A stretch of DNA of 64,000 nucleotides, taken from positions 7,378,001-7,442,000 of the forward strand of contig OZ176055.1 of assembly GCA_964247055.1 (NCBI GenBank), written 5' to 3'. Of the stretch, positions 37,530-58,618 are shown in pieces (within the stretch, counting starts at the first letter, position 1; the number at the start of each line of letters is the position of its first letter). Position numbers and translations under genes: made by a program. Under the pieces are notes generated by a model that did no database searches, was not told the DNA's origin, and was given only the letters and a program-made list of their open reading frames with translations. Source of the stretch: Paragordius varius (Eukaryota > Nematomorpha).

Positions 37530-40500
37530 ATAATTTTTATCATTTGGCGACAATACAAAATACGACGAAGATCATATTCATGGTTTTTGAATCAACAAAT
37601 AAACAGCCAAACAATTTTATCTGGTAAAACTATTATAATAACTGGCGCTAATGCTGGCATAGGTATATATTTAAATTTTATGACAATATTTTTTGAAAAA
37701 ATTTGACCTGATGGGGGTTCGGTAAAAAAAATTTAATAGAGTAAATTTTTTTGTCATATTTTTTTATGTATATGCCAAAAAATTGTTAATGCACCTCATA
37801 CTGTTATTTGACAGTATCATATATATGTAAAGGTGTATAAATGCTATATTTAGGGACTTTTTAAAGTCATATATAATAATTGCTATAAGACATCCTTAAA
37901 CACTCTAAATATATTTATTTCACTAATAAGGATAATATAAGTATTAATTTGCGTATTTTTCAAAAATGTTGTCGTTCCAAGTTTTAATTTAAATTAACAT
38001 TTATCATTTTTAATCTATTGGAGTAAAAAAATTTAATTAATAAAATCTAATTATTTTATCATTCAAAATTAGTTTAATTGCCTTCATATCAATTTTTGTT
38101 CCGGCTAATGATAACTAACAAGGAAATAAAATGTGATTTTTACGGTTTTATAAAAAATTAAATTTGGTGAATAATTTGATATTTTAATGTTGTTTAATGC
38201 GACATCTAGGAAAAGCAACTGCAGCTGACTTGGCTAAACGTGGAGCCCGTGTAATTATGGCCTGCAGAGACATGGGTAGGGCCGAAAAAGCTGCTCATGA
38301 TATAATCCGCGATTGTCAGCTGGATTCTGATCAGATGGTTTCAGAACCAGAGTTAGCATTTATGAACGGTAACTCTCATGTTCCTAAAGGATTTCAAAAT
38401 GGTGGTCAAAATGTGAAAAATGATACATCTAGATATAAGGATTATCCCGAGCTGGTCATTAAACGGCTAGATTTATCTGACCTCACGAGTGTTCGAGCAT
38501 TTGCTCAAGATATCTTAGCTACTGAGTCCAGACTCGATGTATTGATTGCAAATGCGGGAATCATGAATTCCCAGCCTGTGGATACAACTCAAGGGTTATA
38601 TTTTGCTTTTCACTAATAATCAGATGATTAATCAGAAATTCACGACTTTTGAATGATTTAGGTAGATGCCGTGCCGTAGAGGTTTTCAATTTAAAGGATA
38701 TTTACATCTGCATTTTTAACAGAGAGACAAATCGATGGGGAAATTATAAATAATTAAATGCCTTTTTAAATATTTTTAAATTAAGTCATTAATAATATAT
38801 TGGAAACTCTAAGTGGACTTTCAATCCCGATAAAAAATAAAAAGCGGAGCCAGGGATTTTTTGACGGTTGGAACCGGATAAGATGAAATTAGAATGATAT
38901 AGAACCAATCTGATTACAACCCAAAAACCTGGTTTTTGGCAATTTTTAATGACTATGTTCTTGTTCCGAGTGGTTTTGGTTCGAAATTCAGCTTGAAAAA
39001 ATTATAATTTTTTTTCACATATATTATCTATAATATTTTCATTCCTGTGTTTTTATGCAATTCGTCGGTTGAATTTTTATTCTTTTTTATGGGTTATTTT
39101 CCCATTTTTAATAATGTTTCAGACTTTTTTTATTCAATCTGTTAACATTCATTTAACTATAGGTATGAACAGCATTTCGGAACAAATCATTTGGGACATT
39201 TTTATTTGACTCTTTTACTTTTACCATTGCTTGAATCGACAGCCCGGCAAAACATGTCTTCGTATTTTTCAAATACACCGCTTTTGGTGGGAAATAACGA
39301 TATATCCGTAAATGATAAACTTGTTAATAGAAAGCGTCCTAATAACGGACACGTAACTAATGATAATAATTATAATTATGTTTATAATAATGATTTTTCT
39401 ATCGTTCCATCCAATGTTACAAACCTTAAAAGTCGAATTGTTATCGTATCATCGGCCCTCCATAAACGGGGAGAATTAGACTTTGATGATCTTAAATTTA
39501 AACGCCGTGGATTTACGTATTGGAAAGCGTATTCAGCAAGCAAATTAGCTAACATTCTATTTACTAAGGAATTAGCTCGCCAATTACAATCTGGTTATAT
39601 ATAATGTTTGTTAAATTTGGATTTTAAATTTAAGTTATAAATTTTTTTAAGGCTTATTTGTACCAAAATTTCTTCTTTGGTTTCTATTAATGGATTTGCA
39701 GAACCCGATTGCAAAGTAATTTAAAATTTTCAGTTTCACCCATTATATATATTTGATTTTGGTTAAAATCTATATAAATTTATGAAAAATGAATAGACTT
39801 TGTGGCTATTTCCCAACTTAATGTTATAATTATCATATATTTTGTGTTCACTAAAATTTTAACATTTTTGCCATTTTAAAGCTATTTTTATATATTTTAA
39901 TGATTATTTTTGATGCATAATACTTGATTTTCAATGTTTTTTACTCATTTTATGCGATGACAATTTACCAAGGTAAAAATATTTTTTTGCGTTAAATTAG
40001 GCAAAGGTCTTGAACCCTACTTAAATTCCACTAAAGATGGTTCGCCTTACGCCATAACTGTCAATTCTCTTCACCCGGGCGTAGTTATAACTGAGATGAG
40101 TCGTAATGTCCGCTTGAGATTTGACGTTGGAAAAATGTTATTTAACGCTATAGGTCCACTTTTCTTAAAGAATGGCCATCAGGTTGCTATAGTTTAGAAA
40201 ACTACATTTATAACCGAAACACTACAGTAAAAACTGAAATTATACGGACAAAACGAAAAAATATAAAGACAAATATTTTTTTCTAAAAGACAACCATACT
40301 TTTTAAATCTATAGATTTATATCAATATAACTCATTTTTTTAAATGGCAAAGTGTGAAATAGAGTTTTAAAAAGTATGGTTATCTTTTAGAAAAAAATAT
40401 TCGTCTATATATTTTTAGGTTTTGTCCGTATAATTTCAATCTGCAAAATTTTATACATAAACGAAATGACAATATAAATAGGAAGCAATGTTTGGAAGCT

Positions 40501-41290
40501 TATTTAATATTGTAAAAAATTTTGGCCAAAAGAATTCAACTCTGTAATTTTATTGTTTTATAAATATACCAGTTAAAACTTTTTGTGCAAAGGTGAAACG
40601 ACAATATATCAAGTTTACATAAAATTAAAATTAAATTATTATGCGAAAGTAAAATCTGCGCAAGAAAGACCATTTTTTGTAAATCGGCTACGATACGAAA
40701 AAACGGGTGCATAGTAAATTTTTTGGAAATTTATATTTTTTTTAAATATTACAATAGTCTTTAAAGTAATAATTTTTAAATAAAGAGCCGTCAAAAATCG
40801 ATCTTGTCTACTTTGGGGGTGTATTTTGTACGTTTTTGAAGATTAAATTTTTTGGATATGTGAATATTTTGCTTTTAAAATTTCAAAAACATTGTGTGTC
40901 AAACTTCATATAAGAGAAATGAATGCAAAAATCAAAATATCTGAACAGGTGATTCTCATGACAATGTATTTCCAACTAATGCATGTCAAATAAATTAAAT
41001 TTCAAACAAACGGAGCAATGTTATCGATTTATCATTAAACACCCCCTGTTTCGCATTTAATTAAAATTTCATTTGTAATACGCATATTCTAGGGTGCTCA
41101 AACTAGCCTTTACTGTGCCTTAGCGCCAGAAATAGAAAATATTTCAGGCGAATATTTTGGTGATTGCCGATTAGAACAAAGTTCGATCATGAGTCAAGAT
41201 AAGGAATTAGCTCAAAAATTATGGGATTTTAGTATGTCATGCATTCAAAAGTTTGAATTACCTACAAACAATAGTTCTATCAATCAATAA
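37530..41290 (+). CDS. Retinol dehydrogenase 11-14-like short-chain dehydrogenase (5' incomplete)
   Basis: This is an NAD(P)-dependent short-chain dehydrogenase/reductase of the RDH11-14 type, usually membrane-anchored and acting on retinoids or lipid aldehydes. Exons are 37530-37662, 38210-38594, 39163-39593, 40001-40182 and 41093-41290, in matching phases, giving 442 residues plus a missing N-terminus. Motifs in order: cofactor TGANAGIG, ANAGIM, GTNHLGHF with the active-site Asn, IVIVSSALHK with the catalytic Ser, YSASKLAN with the catalytic Tyr/Lys, and LHPGVV. The YFGDC motif near the C-terminus is typical of RDH11-14. Two polar, Asn-rich insertions, one before DLSDLTSVRAF and one before the catalytic Ser, make it longer than the usual ~330 residues. 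No ATG lies in frame upstream in this exon, so a short first exon is probably missing. It converges with V-ATPase A. Confidence 0.91.
40235..40438. repeat. Small hairpin MITE in SDR intron (73-bp arms)
   Basis: Arms 40235-40307 and 40366-40438 are inverted copies. Tips read TGAAATTATACGGACAAAAC and GTTTTGTCCGTATAATTTCA; inner ends read CATACTTTTTAAA and TTTAAAAAGTATG. A few mismatches are present. It is non-coding and lies in the intron 40183-41092. Confidence 0.9.
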
Positions 41291-42004
41291 GTGCCCTTTA
41301 AAAGAAGTGATTACATAATTAGTATTATATTTAGGTCAAAGAAATGTTCAATTATAATTATTTTTACACAATTTTTATGTGAAAAAACCAATAGGCATTA
41401 CTGTGATCTTTTATTTTGTGATCAAATCATTTACATTTTTATATAGTTTCTTTAACAAACCACAATGTGTTAAAATTATTGTTAATTATTTATATACATA
41501 TTTGAGATTGGCTATAAATGCAATGTAAAATTAAATGTCTAATTAATCTACATAGCATAAAGCCAATCTTCAATTTTTATATACATGCGAAATCACATCT
41601 AATCTTGTATATATTTCATCATTTATTTTATCACAATCACATTTTTAACCAAATTTATTAGGATTTCATATATAATTTTTTATGTAGTGACCACTATATA
41701 TGGACGTCCTTATTGACTTTTTACCCAAAATTTTATTCTCAAATGAATATTTATTTATTGTATTTTATAATATTTTAACAAAATTTACTAGGAATGTATA
41801 CCACCATCTTTCTAATTATACATACATATTCATATAAAAAAAATAAATATATATATTAGTTTGGAAGAAAAAAAAAAGAGAAATAAATTTTTTAAACATA
41901 CGTACGACAAAGATTGTAAATTTTATAAATGTCATAATATGCCAATATATATGGGTTTGAGTCCCTTTTTTTTCTTTAAAAAAACATAGTGAAAAATTAT
42001 GGAA
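41291..42004. other. Convergent 3'-3' intergenic spacer
   Basis: 714 bp separates the stops of the SDR gene (plus) and V-ATPase A (minus). It is AT-rich, with AATAAA-like hexamers on both strands, and must hold both 3' ends. I see no gene. Confidence 0.75.
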
Positions 42005-49917
<7,913 letters not shown>

Positions 49918-50093
49918 AATTTTTTTGGGTGTTTGTGCGAAAAGGTTAAACTTATGCCGAAGGCTTCGATAACATACGCGTTTCAGGTGTTAAAATTGAA
50001 AAATATATAAAAAAAAGTTTGCTTTTATAAATTATGTTATTAGATTTTTTATGTTTCATATATTTATTTATTTAAGTAAGGTCCATATGAAAT
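49918..50093. promoter_or_regulatory. Probable bidirectional promoter, V-ATPase A / SCYL1
   Basis: Only 176 bp separates the two divergent start codons, so both 5'UTRs and core promoters must be here unless an upstream non-coding exon exists. The stretch has a GC-richer centre (CGAAGGCTTCGATAACATAC) and a TATA-like AAATATATAAAAAAAAG on the SCYL1 side. No transcription start can be seen from sequence alone. Confidence 0.55.
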
Positions 50094-53000
50094 ATGTGGT
50101 CCTTTTTGTCAAAGGGCTTATCCAAAGAGCTTGCAAAATACGATATAGGTGATATCAAATATCCTAGTGATGAAAATTGTTTTTGGAATATCCACAAAGC
50201 TAAAAACAAGGCTACTTCAGAAGAATTATCGGCATTTATTTATGATATCAAGGCTCATAATGAAACCGAAACTATACAAGCTAAGAACGCATTTAAGCGC
50301 ATTAAAACATTGCGCCATCCCGGTTTACTAACATACCTTGATGGGGTTGAAGTTAATTTTTATGATATAATTTTCAGACTGATTCACATATTTATATAAT
50401 TACACCCAGTATTGAAAAATTAAGCGTTAGCGTATATAAAAAGAATTCAGATGAAGATCTACTTATGGCAGATAATCAATCATTCTCCTCATTTTCCAGC
50501 AATGATTGGGGCATTTTTAAATTAGCCAATATTTTACAGTTTCTTAACATTGATTGTGTAATCGTGCATAATAATATATGTGTTTCATCCATTTATTGTG
50601 ATAAAGCTGGCGAATGGAAACTATTTGGTTTAGAATATGCATATTCCTTTAGTGATCGAAAATCGTTGACTGCATCACATTTTCGAAAACCTAAAGGTTT
50701 AAGCATTTACGACTCGCCTGAACAGAAATCTTCTAATCAGGAATCTTGGTTTAACTATCATGTTTTTAAATTATGTTATTAAATTAATTGTTTTAAATTT
50801 TTCTTTGATATTTTTAAGTTAAACAAACGGTTATTTTAAATGTTTTTCATAGGAGCGTTGATGTTTGGTCATTTGCCTGTTTAATTTGGGAGTTGTTTAA
50901 TGGGCACCTCAAACAAAAATCCCAATTGAAAATTACCAACAAAGTTTCTTACCTTTAATTAGTTTTTTTACCTCATAACTTAATAAAAGCATCTATTTCT
51001 AAAATTATATTGCTTGATTGATTTAAAAGGAAACACCTCAAATACCTAATATAATTATTTTTTATACGGATCTAATTTTCTAATGATTTAATAATTTTTT
51101 TTTCATTTATTTTCACTAAATAATTGAGACTCAGAAAAATTATGATTAAAATTCTAAAAACCTATTAATGTCTTAGTTACCCAAAAGTTTGATTAGCCTG
51201 TACTGTGAAATGATGAACAGTAATCCATGCGCTCGTCTCTCACCCGCAAAATTTTTGGAACGATGTTTGGCTAAAAAGCCTTCCGGTTACTTAAACACTC
51301 CTTGTCTTGCCGCTATGCAGTTTCTCGATGAGATCCAAGTTTTTGCTTTGTTTAAGAAAGAAAATTTTAGTTCTTTTAAGATATTTTTGATATTATACAA
51401 AATGTTTAGCTTTGTTTGGTGTTTCAAAAGTAGTATTCCAAAAACTTATAAAAGCGAAATAAAAACTAAGTGTTATAAGTCTGCCAACATTTTTTTTGGT
51501 TTTTTTTGCAAAATGTGGCATTAATATAATATAAAGTTAAATTTCTTGAAGGAAACACCTTAATGCAAATATAATAAGGCTTTGAACCGGTGCGAAAAAA
51601 GGTCGAACAGGAACCGGATTAGTTCCAACCCAACGGCATTTAATTCTAATTTCGGTCCGAAGCCCTGATATGTATCATTACACATTAGTTTCAAATCTAT
51701 AAAACACGAAAAAACTATCATGAATGAATTTTTATTTAAAAAGACTCTTAAACATGTAAAAATATGAAATTTTTATCTTTGGCCAAATATTTTTTAGTTT
51801 TTTGTATTACTTAAATAAAATACACTTTATGGTCTTAGAAATTAACCTGTTAGTAAATATACGCCAAAATGTTCCCTCATATTAAGCTTCAAAATAAAAG
51901 TTACTTTTTACATATGAATAATTTTACAACCTAGATGAAAGATGCGAATGAGAAAAAGGCATTTTTTACGGGCACCCTACCACCCATGCTTGATTCATTT
52001 AGCCCCGATTTGTGTAAACACAAAATTTTACCACAAATTGTTCAAGCGTTTGATTATTGTGAAGCAGGGACATCCATACTTCCTTCACTTCTTAAAGTAA
52101 ATATAAGGGATTTTTATTTGGTGGATTAAAAAAATACGGTTTCGGTTTATTTTTTTTCAAAAACGGTCGTGATACTATTTTTGTTAAAATGATTCTAATT
52201 ATTTTATTTAACATTTGAGGTATATATTTTTTAAAATCTGTCTCAATTCTTTTTATGGCGCTAGCGCTTCAAAATTTTTCGGACATATATATATATATAT
52301 ATAATATATTATAAGATGAATAAAATATTAGGCTTGACAGGATTCACATTTATTAAAAAATAGCCTGTTTTTAGTTGTTGAAACGGTTCTAGAAATGTTT
52401 ATGATCATTATGGTTAACAAAATTGCTACTAGATTAAAATTCGTGTTAAAAAATTTTTATGAAAACTTATTTTATTTTTCCTCGTTCTTTGCATAAGATT
52501 GGAAATTCCATCAATGATCCACAAGCCTATGATAAATATATTCGGCCTTGCATTATTAAACTGTATAGTTTGCCGGATCGTGTAACACGTATAGCTTTGC
52601 TTGAAAATTTACACTTGTATCATGATAAGTTATCAACTCAAACCATAAATGACAATGTGTTTGGGCCTGTGGTCCAAGGTTTTGCCGACACGAATCCAGT
52701 AATTAAGGAAGCCACTATAAAGGTTTATTTTTTTTGAAAAAAAAATATTTTAATTTTTTTATTGGCAACTATACAAGAGTAAAAAACAGTTGTATTTCAA
52801 TATAAATATTTTTAACTATATCATTGGTCGGTATGAAAATGCAAACACCGAAAAAACAAAAAAAATTAGCTGTAAAATAAAACGACTTTTTAAAAATGGG
52901 CGTTTTGTAGCACGCTATTATTTTTTTTAAACTAGCTTAAATAATAATTTTATGTATATATACTAACAATAATAGACAAAAGGATAAAAAAAGTTTATTT

Positions 53001-53597
53001 CTACAAAATTAAGGTAAAAAATAGTAGGATAGTTCACAAAAACTGTCCGCATCAAAAGAGGTTGGTTTTAGCAAAAACATTTTTATGATTTTTTGTAACT
53101 TTTATTTTGGAGTAGGCTATGATATACATTGCACCCAAACTCAATTACAATAACTTGAATGTTGAATTGGTGAAACATTTTGCTCGATTACAAGGGACGG
53201 ATCCACATGGGGGAATACGAACCAATACAACTGTGTGCCTGGGAAAAATTGCTAAATACTTTGATTCGAAAGTCTATCACTTTTTAACAAATATTACTTT
53301 CCTTAGATCTGATCTGATATAACTTTTTCAAATGTTTCTTTAGCAGCAAGAATATAAAAACCAGTATATTGTTTTATCATTTTAAAACATTTTTGCACCG
53401 AGAAAGATGGGGAAAATTAGATTTAATTAAAATTGGAAAATTTTAATAAAAACTTATTAGATTTTTGTGACAATTTATATTTTTCTCACATATTTTTGGG
53501 TGTCTATACAAAATTGTAAATATTTAGTACTTTTTTGGTGTTTCTCACACTTACCATAATTATATGGAACAAATAATAAAAGTTGCTATTTAATTAC

Positions 53598-53659
<62 letters not shown>

Positions 53660-56600
53660 AAAAATTAGGCTTTTACTTTACTTATCTTACACCACCTTAT
53701 GTTTGTTATTTAAATTTTACATTTTACAAATATCATGAAGGTTCGCCAAAAAATATTGGTTTCAGCTTTTACGCGTCCGTTTCGCGATGAGTTTCCCAGT
53801 GCTAGGAAAGCGGCATTACAAGCTATTTCAGTCACCAGTCAATATTACACGATTGAAGATATTGGTTAAACATTTATATATATTATATATGCAGAGAATC
53901 TTTCTATAAAAATTCTTTAATTATGGTATATAGTTTTTTGTTTGTGAAGCTGTAAATAGATTTTTATTGGTTATTATTATGTAATAAATTATTTTTTCCC
54001 AACAGGAATAATGTATGATAAAAATGATTAAAAACAATAAAATTTTGTTATTTGAATTTTTTGTTTGTTAGTTATTGTTAGATTTTAAAAAGCTTAAAAT
54101 TTTGTATGAGAGTCAAAGTGAAATATTTAATAATTTAACTTAATTTTTTACTTGTGTTTTTATTTATAAACCATATTTTTCCATTATAGCCAAAAAGATT
54201 TTACCCAGCTTATGTTCATTAACCGTAGACCCTGAAAAAGAAATACGTGATTTGGTATAAATTATATCCTATATATATATATATATATATATATATACCA
54301 TTTACAAATCAAATTCACCTCGAAATAATTCACCCTTGAACAATTCAAATTCACCCTGAAAATAAATTATGTATTTTTGGGCTAACATAACTCATAATAT
54401 CTTAATGGTATAGTTTATTATTTTTTCTGTATTATTATAATTTTTGAATAAAATTTAATTTTTTTACAAAGTAATAAGTAATTTTTTTATTATTTGAACA
54501 CTTAATTTATTTTAAGCAAAATTTGAATCGTTCGAGGGTGAATTTGAACTGTAAATGGTATGTTATTAACATAACTCATATGATTGAATTAAAATTCATA
54601 TTATAAATTCATAGAGTTTTGAAATTCTAGAAGATTTTCTCGTACGAATCAAAGATGTTTCAGAAAATCCGGAAAAATTAACTGAATATAGTATAGATAT
54701 TGTTTATATTATAAATCAGGATGTCGTCCAACACGCGAGCCGCATGTGGCCCTCCAAAATATTTCTACAGCCCGCGAGAAATTTCAAATAAAAAATTTTA
54801 CGGAATCTAAATAAAATTGATTTTTTTTAAAAAACGAATTTTCCGAAAAAATTATTTCGAATTTCGGCAAACTAGCAAAAAAATGTTAAAATAAATAGTA
54901 TTTTTTACAGTCTTATGTTTAAAATCTAATAAAATATTGCGACTGCGCCTGCAGTTTTTTTTATTTAAAAATGCGACTCGCGAAGCCATTTGTGTTGGAC
55001 ATCCCCTGTTACAAAGCATATTATAAATTTTTGTATAAATATTTTTAAGAGAAATGATATTTATTATCTGAAAATTAAATTGCGCTCTTAATTTTCATGG
55101 TTAAACCTTAAAGAGTCAACCAATTCTTTTTAGGTTTTAACCCCTTATTCTGAATTCTACAACAAAGGACTTAAAAATGATATCTTTTTAAATTTGCTTA
55201 TGAATCCGTAAATTTTACAAACATTGGGTCCATTGTATATGAATTATAGTTTTAAATGTCATTTTAATAACTATTTATTTAAATTTTGGTGAATAATAAT
55301 GCAATAAAAATTTAGTTGTTGATATAACCCTTATTTTGTGATTTGTATAAAAAATAAACTATCGGGATCCCTAATTTTTATGTTTGCCTTGATTTGAAAT
55401 AACTTTTTCAGAATTTCTCCTGTTAAATAATTATTTTTAAAAAAAATAAGATTATAAGACAAAATATAAACACTTAAGGATAAATATAATTTTATAAAGG
55501 AAGTCATCCTTTTTTGACCTTATTTTTCTTTTCATATAATATTGTGTGGAGTTTTGAAACAAGGGAAGCAAAAACTTTCATATATTTTTCACATTTGTAA
55601 TCATATAGCTTATGTACAAAAACAAGCTTTAAAATATCATTTTTTTTATGTAAATGGTAAAATATTTGTGCCTTTTACTTGTAATCTTCTTTTACTGTGT
55701 GTGTGTGTAGATCATTTAGCTATGGTACCATCCGAATCAGAGTATTACACAGATAGTGGGAATAATAATCCTGTTGGTAGCCAAGCCCTTGCCCTGGGTA
55801 AAAATGCTCAAACCACCCTTCAAACAGCCGCTTCGAAACTCCTGGAAAACGTTAGGGGTGCAACTGAAATCTCTAGCAAAGTTGGAAGTAATATGGCTAG
55901 TAGTTTGCCTTTGAATTGGGTCTCCACCCTAATCACCAACAAATTTTATGGACCACCGACTACTGAAACGAATTCAAGTAGTTTATAATTGATTGTGTAA
56001 ATTTTGAGGATATAGGGCAACATCTAAATGAAAGTTTTTAATAAAAAAGAAAACCTATAATTTTGCAAAAATTTGTAATGGTAGTAATTGTTATATATTG
56101 ATTCAATTATTGCTATTTAACAAATTTTATGGATTTACTGAAAACTCTAGATATTATAACTTAAATATAAGTGAAAATTTTTCAAAAATTATAAATTTCT
56201 TTACAGTTGACCAAGATTACTAGTATGTATTAAAAATTTATGTTTTCAATATTTAATTATTTGTCAATTTACGTATTTCCAATTAATGAAAAGATTGTTG
56301 GTTTTTAGAACAATCGTATTTTTTGATTTTAAATATTTTTTATATAAACATTATGATTAATGATATGACACATGTTGAATATTTTAAGATTAAAATATGG
56401 TTGTCTATTTAAAGGTAGAAGTCTTTGGATTTTTATGCCATTTTGTCTTATCTTTGTTGTTTTTGTATTTACGTACCATATATTAATCATTATTTAATTT
56501 AAATTAATTATCAGAAAAAAATATTTTAGTATCGTTATTAATACATAAATGATTTATTTTATATATTTTAAAAAACCTTTAGATGTGTCTTCAAATGAAA

Positions 56601-57160
56601 CCAAAAGTGATAGAAATGAAAAGAACCAAGAAAAACAAAATCACATAACTTCAAATCAAGAAAGCCAACACAAAAATAATTTAAGTGATATGAAAAATAA
56701 GAAATCTACTAATGTAGCTCGCAACCAGTCCATTGATCTTTTGAGTCAAGATGAGGTTTTTTCAAAATTTTTATTGCTGTTTTGCTTTAGTTCCAATTAA
56801 ACGATTAAATTATAATTTTAATTTAACCCCTGAACAATTCAAATTCACCTTAAAAATAAATTATGTGTTTTCGAACTAATATCCCTCATTATTAATATGA
56901 AATATATCTTTAAAGGCATAGTTTATTGTTTTTTCAGTATTATTTTAATTTAAAACAAAGATTTTTAAAAATATATTAAAATATAGGTAATTTTAATCTT
57001 AAAAAACATCTATTTGTGGGTGAATTTAAATTGTAAATGCTATATATATATATATATATGGGTTTGATTATTTGGTCAAAAATATATTTTTTTAATTTTT
57101 TGTTAAAGTTTTCATTTGACATACTTGGTTTTGAGACATAAATTTATATACAGTATAGAA

Positions 57161-57194
<34 letters not shown>

Positions 57195-58258
57195 ATGATT
57201 CTTGTTGATATAGCCAAATACCATACCATGTGCAGCAAAGAGCATTATAATTGGCTAATAGCAAGAAAAAGCGAAAATAATAACTTAAGTCAATAATATT
57301 GCTCTTTGCTGTATATGCTATCTGGCCATATTTATTCAAGAACTAAAAATGTATTATTACCCATACTCTAACTTTTATATATCTTTATATCAGCAACCAC
57401 TTGACAATATTACCGATGATTTTGAAGAATGGGAGGTAAAATTATTTTTTCGATATAATATTTTTTAGTGCTTAAAACCGAAATTTAAATTTCATTTTTG
57501 GTCAATAAAATAAAATACGACGTTTGTATCTAAAACCTCAGGTTTTTACGAGTTTTTAAAACCTACCTACCTTTACGATTTTCACGTCCTATTTTATCTA
57601 CTATTTTTTCTACAATATTTACCACATTTCTTTATTTGAAGGATTTTAATCAAACCAAAACGAATTTAAACAACACCAGCGCTTCAAAGAATGCACAACA
57701 ATTTTCACTTAAACCAGCTAAAAGTGATTTTGAAAAGCGTGTTTTAACGTCCCTTTTTGACGAAGATGTTTCCTACAATAAATCAGCGATAAAATCAACC
57801 AACAAAAATTCTGCACCACATACAAATATAATTAATAATAAAACTGATGATAATTTTAGTGATTGGAATAATACGAATAAATTGAGCGTAGGGAGTGATT
57901 TTGATGGTTGGTCTACAGCTTTATCAAATGAAAAAACTGGCCCTACTACGCTAAGGCAAGCTAATAAAACTGAAACTAAGAAAGGTGCAATTTTAACTAC
58001 TTCAAATAAGTCACTCCATAATACAAATAGTCTGTTGGATGATATTTTAATGGAGGAAACTAAAGCTATGGTAAATTGTAAGACATTATTTTGATTAAAA
58101 TCTCGGTTCAATCATTTTTATTAGAATCATCAAATTTAAAATATATTAAAATACGCATTCCATGGTTTATTTAGTAAATTTAATATTAAGAAATTTTACC
58201 AATTAGTTTATTTTTGTTTTACGTTCTCGGTTATTTCCAGAAGGTTGGAAATGTTTAA
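50094..58258 (+). CDS. SCYL1: SCYL1-like N-terminal kinase-like protein (pseudokinase with HEAT repeats)
   Basis: SCYL1 proteins are catalytically inactive scaffold kinases in Golgi/COPI traffic. Exons: 50094-50351, 50378-50748, 50853-50943, 51177-51338, 51935-52096, 52498-52722, 53116-53271, 53741-53864, 54190-54254, 54615-54690, 55711-55977, 56583-56755, 57394-57435, 57642-58070 and probably 58241-58258. Phases close to 872 residues; human has about 808. It starts MWSF like human MWFF. The kinase-like part (about 1-300) keeps K53 (FIYDIK), has HNN instead of HRD near 148-150 and GLEY instead of DFG, and carries [13 protein letters not shown]-type repeats follow, with VNTQ-like [39 protein letters not shown] and [15 protein letters not shown]. 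The C-terminal third is Asn/Ser/Lys-rich. With the last mini-exon the end reads ETKAMKVGNV. Without it, it reads through to a stop at 58094. Confidence 0.95.
53599..53657. repeat. (TA)n microsatellite, about 59 bp
   Basis: This is the longest pure TA tract in the window. It lies in the SCYL1 intron 53272-53740. Confidence 0.95.
54294..54561. mobile_element. TACCATTTACA-type MITE in SCYL1 intron
   Basis: It starts TATACCATTTACAAATC and ends GAACTGTAAATGGTAT, clear terminal inverted repeats. It contains CACCCTTGAACAATTCAAAT and AAATAAATTATGTATTTTTG on the left, and ATCGTTCGAGGGTGAATTTG on the right. It sits next to a (TA)n run. Confidence 0.85.
54717..55008 (+). mobile_element. GC-ended hAT-like MITE in SCYL1 intron
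   Basis: The left end is CAGGATGTCGTCCAACACGC and the right end GTGTTGGACATCCCCTG, mutual inverted repeats. Flanks ttataaat and ttacaaag match at 6 of 8 bases, as for a hAT 8-bp duplication. The interior CCCTCCAAAATATTTCTAC is shared with the other copies. Confidence 0.85.
55009..55710 (+). other. Remainder of SCYL1 intron 10
   Basis: AT-rich intron sequence ends in a (GT)n-flavoured acceptor (GTGTGTGTGTAG). I see nothing else in it. Confidence 0.7.
56821..57046. mobile_element. TACCATTTACA-type MITE, 5'-truncated, in SCYL1 intron
   Basis: CCTGAACAATTCAAATTCAC and AAATAAATTATGTGTTTTCG begin it, and GGGTGAATTTAAATTGTAAA with TGCTATA ends it. The outermost left end is missing or degraded. Confidence 0.65.
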
Positions 58259-58618
58259 TGGTTTGGAATCGGTGATTGGTTTGTCTTCGCTCTATGTTGC
58301 CCAAATATTAGTTTTTTCTTTTGTATAAATTTGCTTACTATATCCTTTTTGTATTGGGTTATTAAATTCGTTATTAGAAAACCAAGCTTTATGTATCTTA
58401 TATTCAGTATTTATCATTTCAGTAAGATATTTCTGTTTATGGGCCATCTTAGGGGGGCGTTCAGAGCTGACCTAACTCCTGATATATATTACAAGTATTA
58501 TTATTGTATGTTATACACATTTTATGTTATAAGGACAAATTTTTATGTGTGTGTTAACCTTTCTCCACCCATGTTAAATTCGTTTCCTTGTGTGATTTTT
58601 AGAATATAGGATCCATGA
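58259..58618. other. SCYL1 3' flank
   Basis: This is AT-rich sequence between the SCYL1 stop and the foldback element; the SCYL1 3'UTR probably lies here. A short GC-richer stretch is near 58440-58480. No gene was recognised. Confidence 0.6.

Noticed and set aside
50070-50096. Trans-splice acceptor just upstream of SCYL1 (TTAAGTAAG) and of SLC45 (AAACAGGATAAATG)
   Set aside because: AG sites near start codons are expected by chance in such sequence, and the other genes show no comparable site. No spliced-leader gene was seen.
57773-58111. 112-residue minus-strand frame
   Set aside because: It is antisense to SCYL1 exon 14 and hydrophobic only because the sense strand is Asn/Lys-rich.
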